Positions 1-5,986 of a stretch of 31,142 bases of DNA are shown here, piece after piece; the stretch's first letter is position 1, and every line of letters starts with the position of its first letter. The notes beneath the pieces are model-generated. The model was not told the origin of the DNA. It worked only from the letters and a program-made list of their open reading frames with translations, and ran no database searches. A program made the translations under genes and the position numbers. Source of the DNA: a virus; IMG/VR virus record IMGVR_UViG_3300035228_001623, positions 1 to 31,142 of that record, one strand, 5' to 3'.

Positions 1-54
1 CCTTGGAATATAAAAGTTAAAGAAGAAATAGAACGATTGGCTAATATAAAATGA
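1..54 (+). CDS. C-terminal end of an upstream gene (partial)
   Basis: The first reading frame is open from the window edge and stops with TGA at 52-54, giving a 17-residue tail (PWNIKVKEEIERLANIK). The stop overlaps the next start codon in an ATGA arrangement, which is used repeatedly in this genome. The tail is lysine/glutamate rich and could be a terminal helix. Nothing about function can be said. Confidence 0.55.
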   Translation, partial: PWNIKVKEEIERLANIK

Positions 55-377
55 AAGAATTCGAAGATACATACAGACCATTACCCGAAGGATTAACAAT
101 ACGAGAAAGTTCTATTGAAGGATTGGGATTGGTTGCTGAAGTAGAAATACAAGCTGGTGTTGATTTAGGCGAAACTCATGTATTTGCCGTTTCACAAAAT
201 AGAAGAGAATGGGTAAGAACTCCTCTTGGTGGATTTATCAATCATAGTGAAAATCCTAATTGTTATATAAGTACAACAACCGAGAAACGTTGTTTACATA
301 CAATAAGACCAATTAGAGAAGGTGAAGAAATAACAGTATATTATAGGTTTGAATCCTATGATGGAATAACAGCATAA
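51..377 (+). CDS. SET-domain protein (putative protein-lysine methyltransferase)
   Basis: This 108-residue protein is almost entirely a minimal SET domain. Visible motifs are S-x-IEGLGLVA at residues 21-29 (the SIHGxGLFA-type opening), NHSENPN at 64-70 (the NHSxxPN signature involved in SAM binding and the pseudoknot), and GEEITVYYRF at 91-100, resembling the ELTxxYxY catalytic strand with its tyrosine. SET domains transfer methyl groups from S-adenosylmethionine to lysine side chains. No pre-SET, post-SET or targeting domain is present, so the substrate is unknown; it could be a host or phage protein. The start is supported by the 4-nt ATGA overlap with the preceding ORF. The gene lies one base upstream of thyA and three genes before metK, which makes the methyl donor. 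Family assignment is good; enzymatic activity is inferred. Confidence 0.82.
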   Translation: MKEFEDTYRPLPEGLTIRESSIEGLGLVAEVEIQAGVDLGETHVFAVSQNRREWVRTPLGGFINHSENPNCYISTTTEKRCLHTIRPIREGEEITVYYRFESYDGITA

Positions 378-378
378 T

Positions 379-1284
379 ATGAATAGTTTAGATTTAAGAT
401 ACCAAGGGATATTACAAGATATCTTGTTAGAAGGAAAAGAAAAAGGAGATAGAACTGGTACAGGTACTATATCTGTATTTGGTAAACAAATTAGACATGA
501 TATGAGTGAAGGGTTTCCTTTACTAACCACAAAGAAGATGGCAGTTAAAACTATGATGACTGAATTGAAGTGGTTTCTAAAGGGAGATACTAATATCAAA
601 TACTTAGTTGATAACAATTGTCATATTTGGGATGGTGATGCATATAAAGTATATGAACGAACTTATCTTCACGATTTAGATGAACCTCTACCACAGAAAG
701 AGTTTATAGAAAAAATAAAAACCGATGATGCGTTTGCAAGAGTATGGGGTGAGTTAGGACCAATCTATGGTAAACAATGGAGATATTGGTTTGGATATGA
801 TTCAGATGTAAATCCACATTCAGTAGACCAAATTGCAGACCTAATCAAAAATATAAAAGAAAACCCAAACAGTAGAAGATTAATGGTATCTGCATGGAAC
901 GTGGGTGAATTACATAAGGTAGTTCTTCCTCCTTGTCATTATGGATTCCAATGTTATGTAAACGATGGTAAGTTATCTCTAATGTGGAATCAACGTTCAG
1001 TTGATACATTCTTAGGGTTACCATTTAATATTGCATCTTATGGTACTCTATTACTCTTATTATGTGAAGAAACAAATTTAGAACCAGGTGAACTGATTGG
1101 GAACTTAGGTGATACTCATTTATATAAAAATCATATTGAACAAGCAGAAGAACAAAGATTACGAGGTTCTTTTACATTACCAACAATAAAATTTTCTAAC
1201 GTAGATATTTTAAATGGAGAATGGGATTATGAAATAGAAGGATATAAATATCACCCAACAATTAAAGCACCATTAAGTAATTAA
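379..1284 (+). CDS. thyA: Thymidylate synthase
   Basis: This 301-residue ThyA-type enzyme would convert dUMP to dTMP with methylene-tetrahydrofolate, supplying dTTP for phage replication. The catalytic cysteine is C186 in PPCHYGF. The dUMP phosphate and base contacts are present in QRSVDTFLGLPFN: R206, D209, and N217, which corresponds to the Asn that selects uracil in thymidylate synthases and is Asp in T4 dCMP hydroxymethylase. WFLKGDTN, GPIYGKQWR and SRRLMVSAWN are also classic ThyA signatures. The protein is longer than the 264-residue E. coli enzyme because of an insert between the IWD and GPIYGKQW motifs, as in some Gram-positive ThyA. A dUMP hydroxymethylase cannot be excluded from sequence alone. 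The ATG lies one base after the SET gene stop, so the genes are probably co-translated. Confidence 0.95.
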   Translation: MNSLDLRYQGILQDILLEGKEKGDRTGTGTISVFGKQIRHDMSEGFPLLTTKKMAVKTMMTELKWFLKGDTNIKYLVDNNCHIWDGDAYKVYERTYLHDLDEPLPQKEFIEKIKTDDAFARVWGELGPIYGKQWRYWFGYDSDVNPHSVDQIADLIKNIKENPNSRRLMVSAWNVGELHKVVLPPCHYGFQCYVNDGKLSLMWNQRSVDTFLGLPFNIASYGTLLLLLCEETNLEPGELIGNLGDTHLYKNHIEQAEEQRLRGSFTLPTIKFSNVDILNGEWDYEIEGYKYHPTIKAPLSN

Positions 1285-1285
1285 T

Positions 1286-1405
1286 ATGAATAATTTGGAA
1301 GTTAATAAAATAGTAAACAAGATTTTAAAATTGAAACTAATAGAACCCCAAACACAAGAGATTAAAAATGAAATACAAAAACTACAACAAAAATTAACTA
1401 AATGA
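1286..1405 (+). CDS. Small 39-residue protein between thyA and metK
   Basis: A short ORF starts with ATG one base after the thyA stop and ends with TGA at 1403-1405, overlapping the metK start (ATGA). The product is charged and helical-looking, rich in K, E, Q, N and leucine/isoleucine in a heptad-like pattern, with no membrane segment. It fills the only gap in an otherwise contiguous operon with exactly the junction types used by its neighbours, which is the main reason to call it. It is not recognisable as a known family. It may be a genuine small protein or may simply couple metK translation to thyA. Confidence 0.55.
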   Translation: MNNLEVNKIVNKILKLKLIEPQTQEIKNEIQKLQQKLTK

Positions 1406-2367
1406 TAAGAACCGCAGAATGTGTATCTCCGATGCATCCAGACAAAATGTGTGATAGAATTTCAGACACACTATTAGATATCCACTTAACACACGATTCA
1501 AACTCACGAGTAGCAATAGAAACTTGTGGAGGTAATGGGTTGGTGTATGTAACAGGTGAAGTTACATCGGAATATAAAATTACAGATGAAGAAATAGAAT
1601 CAGTAGTAAAAGATATTACAACTGATGATTCACTAAAAGTTATAACCAATATCAATATACAATCACCAGAAATTGCTCAAGGAGTTGATACTGGTGGAGC
1701 AGGTGACCAAGGAATTATGATTGGTTATGCTTGTAGAGAAAACTCAAATTGGTTACCTGAAGAATATAACTTGGCAAGAGAATTAAATAAAATGATTTTC
1801 AAGTACCATCCTCATGATGGAAAAACTCAAATAACTATTTTACCAAATAAAAAAGTTGTTGTTGTTGCATCGTTTTGTAAAACTCCAAAAAATATTTTAG
1901 AAGATTTGTGTAGAAACTTCTTCGCAACAGGAGAATATAAAATAAAAGATTTACATTGTAATCCTGCAGGAGATTGGAACATCGGTGGGTTTACTGCTGA
2001 TGCTGGATTAACTGGTAGAAAACTTGCAGTAGATAATTATGGACCAAGAGTTCCACTTGGAGGTGGAGCATTTAGTGGTAAGGATTCTACTAAGGTTGAT
2101 AGAAGTGCAGCATATATGGCAAGAAATATAGCAGTAGATTATCTTTTAAGTAATCCTAACAACCAAGAAGTGTTAGTTAGATTAGCATATGCAATTGGTT
2201 ATGATAAACCATTAGAGGCAACTGTAATTGTTGATGGTAAACAAAGTATTATAAACGCATATGATTTAAGACCACAATCAATAATAAAAACATTGGGATT
2301 AAAATCACCTATATTTTCAGAAACTGCTAAGTGGGGACATATGGGTGCAGGATTTAGTTGGAAATAA
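1402..2367 (+). CDS. metK: S-adenosylmethionine synthetase (methionine adenosyltransferase)
   Basis: This 321-residue protein would make S-adenosylmethionine from ATP and methionine. Conserved MetK elements appear in order: HPDKMCDRISD with H12, D14 and K15 (ATP/phosphate binding and metal), GGAGDQGIMIGYA at 98-110, DGKTQITI, FTADAGLTGRK, and the P-loop-like GGGAFSGKDSTKVDR at 220-234. The C-terminus keeps the TAKWGHMG ending seen as TAAYGHFG in cellular enzymes. It is about 60 residues shorter than the usual ~385-residue bacterial enzyme, the shortening being spread over the central part, while the catalytic motifs remain. The start overlaps the preceding small ORF by 4 nt. A SET methyltransferase gene lies in the same operon, suggesting that extra SAM serves methylation, though polyamine or DNA-methylation uses outside the window are possible. 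Confidence 0.93.
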   Translation: MIRTAECVSPMHPDKMCDRISDTLLDIHLTHDSNSRVAIETCGGNGLVYVTGEVTSEYKITDEEIESVVKDITTDDSLKVITNINIQSPEIAQGVDTGGAGDQGIMIGYACRENSNWLPEEYNLARELNKMIFKYHPHDGKTQITILPNKKVVVVASFCKTPKNILEDLCRNFFATGEYKIKDLHCNPAGDWNIGGFTADAGLTGRKLAVDNYGPRVPLGGGAFSGKDSTKVDRSAAYMARNIAVDYLLSNPNNQEVLVRLAYAIGYDKPLEATVIVDGKQSIINAYDLRPQSIIKTLGLKSPIFSETAKWGHMGAGFSWK

Positions 2368-2368
2368 A

Positions 2369-2400
2369 TTTGGATATGTAAAAAAGTTTTCGTATCTTTG
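2369..2400 (+). promoter_or_regulatory. Host-type (Bacteroidetes) promoter before the nucleotidyltransferase
   Basis: TTTG at 2369-2372 is followed after exactly 20 nt by TATCTTTG at 2393-2400, an exact match to the Bacteroidetes -33/-7 elements TTTG and TAnnTTTG. The wider block ATTTGGATA-N10-TTTTCGTAT is shared with three other sites in the window. The start codon is 20 nt downstream at 2421, leaving a very short leader without a clear Shine-Dalgarno sequence. The -33 element lies immediately after the metK stop. Confidence 0.8.
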
Positions 2401-2420
2401 TATAACAAAAGTATAGTATA

Positions 2421-2891
2421 ATGAAAAAGTATAAAGTAATTTTAATTAGTGGTGGATTTGACCCGGTTCATAAAGGACATATAGAATGTATTAATAATGC
2501 CAAAGAACTTGCTGATGAAGTTTGGATTGGATTAAATAATGATAAGTGGTTATTTCAAAAAAAAGGTAAATCATTTATGAAAGAACAAGAAAGAGCTTTC
2601 ATTATGAGTAATCTAAAAGCAGTTGATTGGGTTTATATAATGAATCCAAAAGACCATAGTGATAAAACCGCAATTGATTTTATTGATGCAGCAAGACAAA
2701 GATACATAAGAAAAAATGGTGAATTACCAAAAGGTGTAATGGCATTTGGTAATGGTGGAGATAGAACAGAAACTACAACACCAGAAAATGATACCTGTGA
2801 TTCATATGGAATTTCTTCAGTATGGGGATTGGGTGAAAAGGTACAATCATCATCTTGGTTATTAGAAAAATATTTAAACATAGCAGAATAA
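2421..2891 (+). CDS. Cytidylyltransferase-like nucleotidyltransferase (HxGH family)
   Basis: This 156-residue protein has the Rossmann-type nucleotidyltransferase opening GGFDPVHKGH at 11-20, with the HxGH nucleotide-binding pair H17 and H20, followed by NNDKWLFQKKG and a FMKEQERAFIMSNLK segment like the KxxxxxxxER region of the glycerol-3-phosphate cytidylyltransferase/RfaE group. Enzymes of this superfamily attach CMP or AMP to a phosphorylated alcohol, sugar or nicotinamide mononucleotide. A C-terminal ISSVWGLGEKVQSSSW is present where many members carry an ISSTxxR/K-type motif. Substrate cannot be chosen from sequence; sugar- or glycerol-phosphate activation and NAD metabolism are both possible. 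It has its own host-type promoter, so it probably starts a separate early transcript. Confidence 0.82.
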   Translation: MKKYKVILISGGFDPVHKGHIECINNAKELADEVWIGLNNDKWLFQKKGKSFMKEQERAFIMSNLKAVDWVYIMNPKDHSDKTAIDFIDAARQRYIRKNGELPKGVMAFGNGGDRTETTTPENDTCDSYGISSVWGLGEKVQSSSWLLEKYLNIAE

Positions 2892-3130
2892 TGAATATAG
2901 AACAATTAGTAAAAGATTATCCAAACGATATGGAACTTGGAAGTAAAGTAAGAGAACTATATTATGAAGGAAGAGAAAGTATGAATGCATTAACCGAGAA
3001 AATGAAAGATGCTAAAATTTTCGAATCACCCGATGGTGGTAGAACTGTTTATGTTAGAGGTTGGGGTGAAGATATCTCAACAAGAAAAAAAGTTACAAAC
3101 CAATTAAATATATTTAATGAGATTAATTAA
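2891..3130 (+). CDS. Conserved-looking small phage protein, unknown function
   Basis: The protein is 79 residues from an ATG that overlaps the last base of the preceding stop (TAATG), the junction expected for coupled translation; an in-frame ATG 36 nt further upstream is less likely because it lies inside the nucleotidyltransferase gene. It is acidic and helical, with an SPDGGRTVYVRGWGED segment at about 50-65, a pattern I associate with small uncharacterised proteins of marine phages. There are no membrane or metal-binding motifs. Its 3' end overlaps the deformylase gene by 14 nt, so the three genes form one translational chain. Confidence 0.75.
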   Translation: MNIEQLVKDYPNDMELGSKVRELYYEGRESMNALTEKMKDAKIFESPDGGRTVYVRGWGEDISTRKKVTNQLNIFNEIN

Positions 3131-3734
3131 AGACCCAAGTAAATTGAAAAAACCATTGGTAGAAAAACCAATGACTCAAGCAGAGATTGATAAAGTATCA
3201 ACAACTCTTCTAACTGAATTAAAAAGACATGGTGGTATAGGATTATCAGCAAACCAAATAGGTTTAGATGTTCGTGCTTGTGTAATCAATGTAAAAGAAC
3301 CATTGGTATTGATTAATCCAAAAGTAACCGAAGTATCTAAAGAAACAGTTGCATATGTAGAACAATGTTTATCTTTAGATAAAACCATGAGAAAACCAGT
3401 TAAAACAGTAAGACGTAAATCATTTACAGTAGAGTGTGATAATTTAGGTACGGTTATATTCTCACCAGATAACACAGAATCAGAATGGAAAGATTCTAAC
3501 GAATTCTTTTCTGATGAAGGGTTACTAGAGTGTGTTTGTGCTCAACATGAGATAGACCACCTCAATGGGTTTCTTATAACCGATTCTACTAGAAGATATA
3601 CTACAACAGTAATAAGTGATAAAAAGTATGGTAGAAACGATAGGGTTATGGTTAAATTAACCAATGGAGATACCGAATTTATGAAATACAAAAAAGCTCA
3701 ACCTTTATTAAAGGCTGGAGCACAAATCCTTTAA
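3117..3734 (+). CDS. def: Peptide deformylase
   Basis: This 205-residue metal-dependent hydrolase would remove the N-formyl group from nascent proteins. All three deformylase motifs are visible: GIGLSANQ at 40-47 (motif I, GxGLAAxQ), QCLSL at 83-87 (motif II, EGCLS with Q for E-G; the cysteine is the metal ligand), and HEIDHLNG at 144-151 (motif III, HExxH, two histidine ligands and catalytic glutamate). About 20 residues between motifs II and III (around 115-135) appear inserted relative to a compact deformylase, and the tail after motif III is long and basic. Deformylase genes are known in cyanophages, where they are thought to help turnover and maturation of proteins during infection. The start overlaps the previous gene by 14 nt. 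Confidence 0.93.
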   Translation: MRLIKDPSKLKKPLVEKPMTQAEIDKVSTTLLTELKRHGGIGLSANQIGLDVRACVINVKEPLVLINPKVTEVSKETVAYVEQCLSLDKTMRKPVKTVRRKSFTVECDNLGTVIFSPDNTESEWKDSNEFFSDEGLLECVCAQHEIDHLNGFLITDSTRRYTTTVISDKKYGRNDRVMVKLTNGDTEFMKYKKAQPLLKAGAQIL

Positions 3735-3746
3735 TTTATATTAATA

Positions 3747-4010
3747 ATGGGAAAACTTATATTTAGATATACAGACAAAGAATACATAGAAGTAAATCGA
3801 GAGGCTTCGGAAATAGAACTCACAGTACCAGATGATATGAATATACATGAGTTTAAAGTTATATGTGTGAGATTAGCATCTTCAATGGGATTTTCAGATA
3901 AATCAATTGTAAAATCATTTGGTGATTTGATATATGGAGATGAAAATGTAAATAATATAAAGGAATTATTAGATGAACTTAACATCAAAAGCATTAATAA
4001 AAAATCTTAA
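3747..4010 (+). CDS. Hypothetical 87-residue protein
   Basis: This is a small soluble protein that is not recognised. It has an alternating beta-strand start (GKLIFRYTDKEYIEV), then ELTVPDDMNIHEFKVICVRLASSMGFS, predicted strand-helix, and a charged C-terminus. The start is 12 nt after the deformylase stop. Its last 38 nt overlap the start of the next ORF in another frame. Base and amino-acid composition match neighbouring genes. Position between deformylase and the lysozyme operon gives no functional clue. Confidence 0.7.
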   Translation: MGKLIFRYTDKEYIEVNREASEIELTVPDDMNIHEFKVICVRLASSMGFSDKSIVKSFGDLIYGDENVNNIKELLDELNIKSINKKS

Positions 4011-4269
4011 CGATAGACTACTTGCACAAGGTGTAGTAGTAGAAACTCTTATTGATATTATACTTGATAATGAATTAGTTACTGAAAAAGAACTTGAGAA
4101 TCTTTTAATAGAAAATCATAATTCTCAAAATGATTATATAAAAGAGATAAAAAACGATATGAGAGTAGTTCCTACTCCATTAACAATTGAATTTGAAAAA
4201 GAATTATCAAACGAAATTGATGAAACTCTATTAGAATCGTTGTACTTCGGTCCTGTAGGAGAGGCATAA
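3973..4269 (+). CDS. Hypothetical 98-residue protein
   Basis: This acidic, helical protein begins inside the 3' end of the preceding gene (38-nt overlap). It contains a leucine/isoleucine-rich helix (LAQGVVVETLIDIILDNELVT) and a KELENLL segment, with no transmembrane stretch or metal motif. The C-terminal ESLYFGPVGEA is non-helical. No family is recognised. No downstream ATG would give a protein of reasonable length without overlap, so the overlapping start is favoured. It is the last gene before a new promoter. Confidence 0.68.
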   Translation: MNLTSKALIKNLNDRLLAQGVVVETLIDIILDNELVTEKELENLLIENHNSQNDYIKEIKNDMRVVPTPLTIEFEKELSNEIDETLLESLYFGPVGEA

Positions 4270-4286
4270 AAATATATTAAAATTTA

Positions 4287-4318
4287 TTTGGATATTAAAG
4301 ATATTTTTCGTATCTTTA
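4287..4318 (+). promoter_or_regulatory. Host-type (Bacteroidetes) promoter before the lysozyme operon
   Basis: TTTG at 4287-4290 and TATCTTTA at 4311-4318 are separated by 20 nt. The -7 element differs from TAnnTTTG only in the last base. The flanking ATTTGGATA and TTTTCG blocks match the other three sites. The endolysin start is at 4347, preceded by an AAAGGAG ribosome binding site ending about 7 nt before the ATG. Confidence 0.75.
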
Positions 4319-4346
4319 TACAAGTATTATCCTAAAAGGAGAAACT

Positions 4347-4928
4347 ATGAAAAATAAAAAAGGATTACTAGTAATAACTCTAGCATCAATAACCCTAATG
4401 AGTTTTACTCAAATATATTTCAAAATGGTAGAACAAGTACCAATTGAAATAACAGTACAGAAGGTTAAACTACCAAAAATATTAATAGAGGTAGCACCCT
4501 TAGAAATAAATCAACAAGAAATGTTTTTAACCGCAATTGGACACCGAGAATCATCAAATAGATATGATGTTGTGAATAAGTGGGGTTATATGGGTAAGTA
4601 CCAATTTGGTAGAAAAACATTGAGAAATCTCGGATATGATATTTCTAAAAAAGAGTTTTTGAATTCACCACACATTCAAGAACAAGCAATGTTAGATTTA
4701 CTTGAACACAATAGAAGAATTTTACGTTTATATATCAACACTTACTCGGGCACTATTATAGATGGTGTAGAAATAACAGAAAGTGGTATATTAGCAGCTG
4801 CACATCTTGGTGGACCTGGTAATGTAAAAAGATACTTCAAAAAGGGAAAACAATTTAAAGATGGTAATGGTACAAAATTAACTTCGTATCTAACCAAATT
4901 TAGTGGTTATAAATTAAATATACAATAA
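4347..4928 (+). CDS. Membrane-anchored lysozyme/transglycosylase-like protein (probable lysis or entry muralytic enzyme)
   Basis: The protein is 193 residues with a hydrophobic N-terminal segment at about 6-20 after a KNKK start, i.e. a signal peptide or signal anchor without an obvious cleavage box. The rest resembles a lysozyme-fold lytic transglycosylase: AIGHRESSNRY with candidate catalytic E68, GKYQFG at 83-88 (the GxxQF-type motif), and AAHLGGPGNVKRYF at 150-164. Such enzymes cut the glycan strands of peptidoglycan. The export signal means it could reach the periplasm without a classic pore-forming holin, as SAR endolysins do. A good AAAGGAG ribosome binding site and a host-type promoter precede it. 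It is followed within two bases by a small membrane-protein gene. Lysis is the most likely role; a remodelling role is possible. Confidence 0.78.
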   Translation: MKNKKGLLVITLASITLMSFTQIYFKMVEQVPIEITVQKVKLPKILIEVAPLEINQQEMFLTAIGHRESSNRYDVVNKWGYMGKYQFGRKTLRNLGYDISKKEFLNSPHIQEQAMLDLLEHNRRILRLYINTYSGTIIDGVEITESGILAAAHLGGPGNVKRYFKKGKQFKDGNGTKLTSYLTKFSGYKLNIQ

Positions 4929-4929
4929 C

Positions 4930-5205
4930 ATGATAGAATTATTAACTACCTACAATATTATTGTGGGTATTTCAGTAGTAATAAATATTATACTACTAAT
5001 AGGAGTTCGAAACCTATTAAAACAAAACGAACAGCTTGAAGATAGAGTGATTGGTACAGTCAATTCTATTAGAACTAGAGTTGCAGATGCACTTGAACAA
5101 ATGAGAAAATTAGATACTAAACAAGCATTTGAAAAAGATGATGAAGTTGGAGTAACATTCGATGAATTAAAAAAAATAGTAGAAGATTTAAATAATCAGT
5201 TATAA
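4930..5205 (+). CDS. Small single-pass membrane protein with cytoplasmic coiled coil
   Basis: The protein is 91 residues, with one strong transmembrane helix (about 8-28, YNIIVGISVVINIILLIGV) followed by a charged helical region that looks like a coiled coil (LLKQNEQLEDRVIG and EQMRKLDTKQ). The gene starts one base after the lysozyme gene stop. Similar short membrane proteins sit beside the late sigma factor gene in marine T4-type phages, as far as I recall, with no established function. Given its neighbour, a lysis-accessory role (holin- or spanin-like) is conceivable but not shown; there is no lipobox. Confidence 0.75.
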   Translation: MIELLTTYNIIVGISVVINIILLIGVRNLLKQNEQLEDRVIGTVNSIRTRVADALEQMRKLDTKQAFEKDDEVGVTFDELKKIVEDLNNQL

Positions 5206-5206
5206 T

Positions 5207-5980
5207 ATGGCAAAGAAAAGAAGAAAAAAATCTAAAATATATTTTGGAACCCCTGCTCAAGAAGCAATCATAGAGTACAACAAGTCAACAGACTCGGAGG
5301 AGAGGTCAAGAATATATGAAACTAGAATTAAATTCCCTTTTGAAAAATTAGCAGAAAATGTTTTAAATACATTTAAGTTTACTTACTTCGATGTTGCAAA
5401 AAAAGATATACAAACAGAAGTGGTTTCTACAATGGTAGAAAAAATACATATGTTTAAGGAAGGAAAGGGTAGAGCATTTTCTTATTTCACCATTATTGCA
5501 AAGAATCATTTGATTTTAAAGAACAATGGTAATTATAAAAGATGGAAACAAAACGCACTTTTATCTCAAATGCCACCAACATGGAACCCTGAAGATGATT
5601 TTTATCACACAGAAGAACGTAGTGAATTTAAAGAGTTTAAAAATATTATGTTACGTTATTGGGATAGTAACTTAAATTCTATATTCACAAAGAAACGAGA
5701 TTTACAAATAGCAGATGCAGTATTAGAATTATTCAGAAGAAGTGAACACATCGAAAACTTTAATAAAAAGCACTTATATCTACTTATAAGAGAAATGACC
5801 GATTGTAAAACTCATTATATTACTAAGGTTGTAAATGTGATGAAAAAACATCAGAAAAAAATGTTAAATGAGTATCTTGAATATGGTGAGTTTAGAGAAC
5901 CAAATAAAAAACCATTTTGGCAAAAACCAACTCAAGAGGATGAAGGTGAAAACCCTTATATAGATAACGAATTTTTATAA
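5207..5980 (+). CDS. Probable gp55-like RNA polymerase sigma factor for late transcription
   Basis: This 257-residue basic protein has a core (about 45-115) that follows the sigma region 2 pattern of T4-type late sigma factors: a helix with TFKFTYFDVAKKDIQTEVVS, then KIHMFKEGKGRAFSYFTIIAKNHLI, where the aromatic FSYF-x-IIAKN stretch is typical of gp55 homologues in marine myoviruses. The C-terminal half is charged and lysine rich, with no evident region 4, as in gp55. Phage gp55 binds host core RNA polymerase and, with a sliding-clamp activator, directs it to short AT-only promoters. In this window the candidate targets are the TATTTATA sites in front of the virion genes. T4 gp55 is shorter (185 residues). 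The assignment rests on recognition of the core motif, not an alignment. Confidence 0.62.
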   Translation: MAKKRRKKSKIYFGTPAQEAIIEYNKSTDSEERSRIYETRIKFPFEKLAENVLNTFKFTYFDVAKKDIQTEVVSTMVEKIHMFKEGKGRAFSYFTIIAKNHLILKNNGNYKRWKQNALLSQMPPTWNPEDDFYHTEERSEFKEFKNIMLRYWDSNLNSIFTKKRDLQIADAVLELFRRSEHIENFNKKHLYLLIREMTDCKTHYITKVVNVMKKHQKKMLNEYLEYGEFREPNKKPFWQKPTQEDEGENPYIDNEFL

Positions 5981-5986
5981 GATTAA

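Noticed and set aside
379-1284. ThyA as a dCMP hydroxymethylase
   Set aside because: N217 occupies the position that is Asp in T4 dCMP hydroxymethylase, and the thymidylate synthase signatures are intact.
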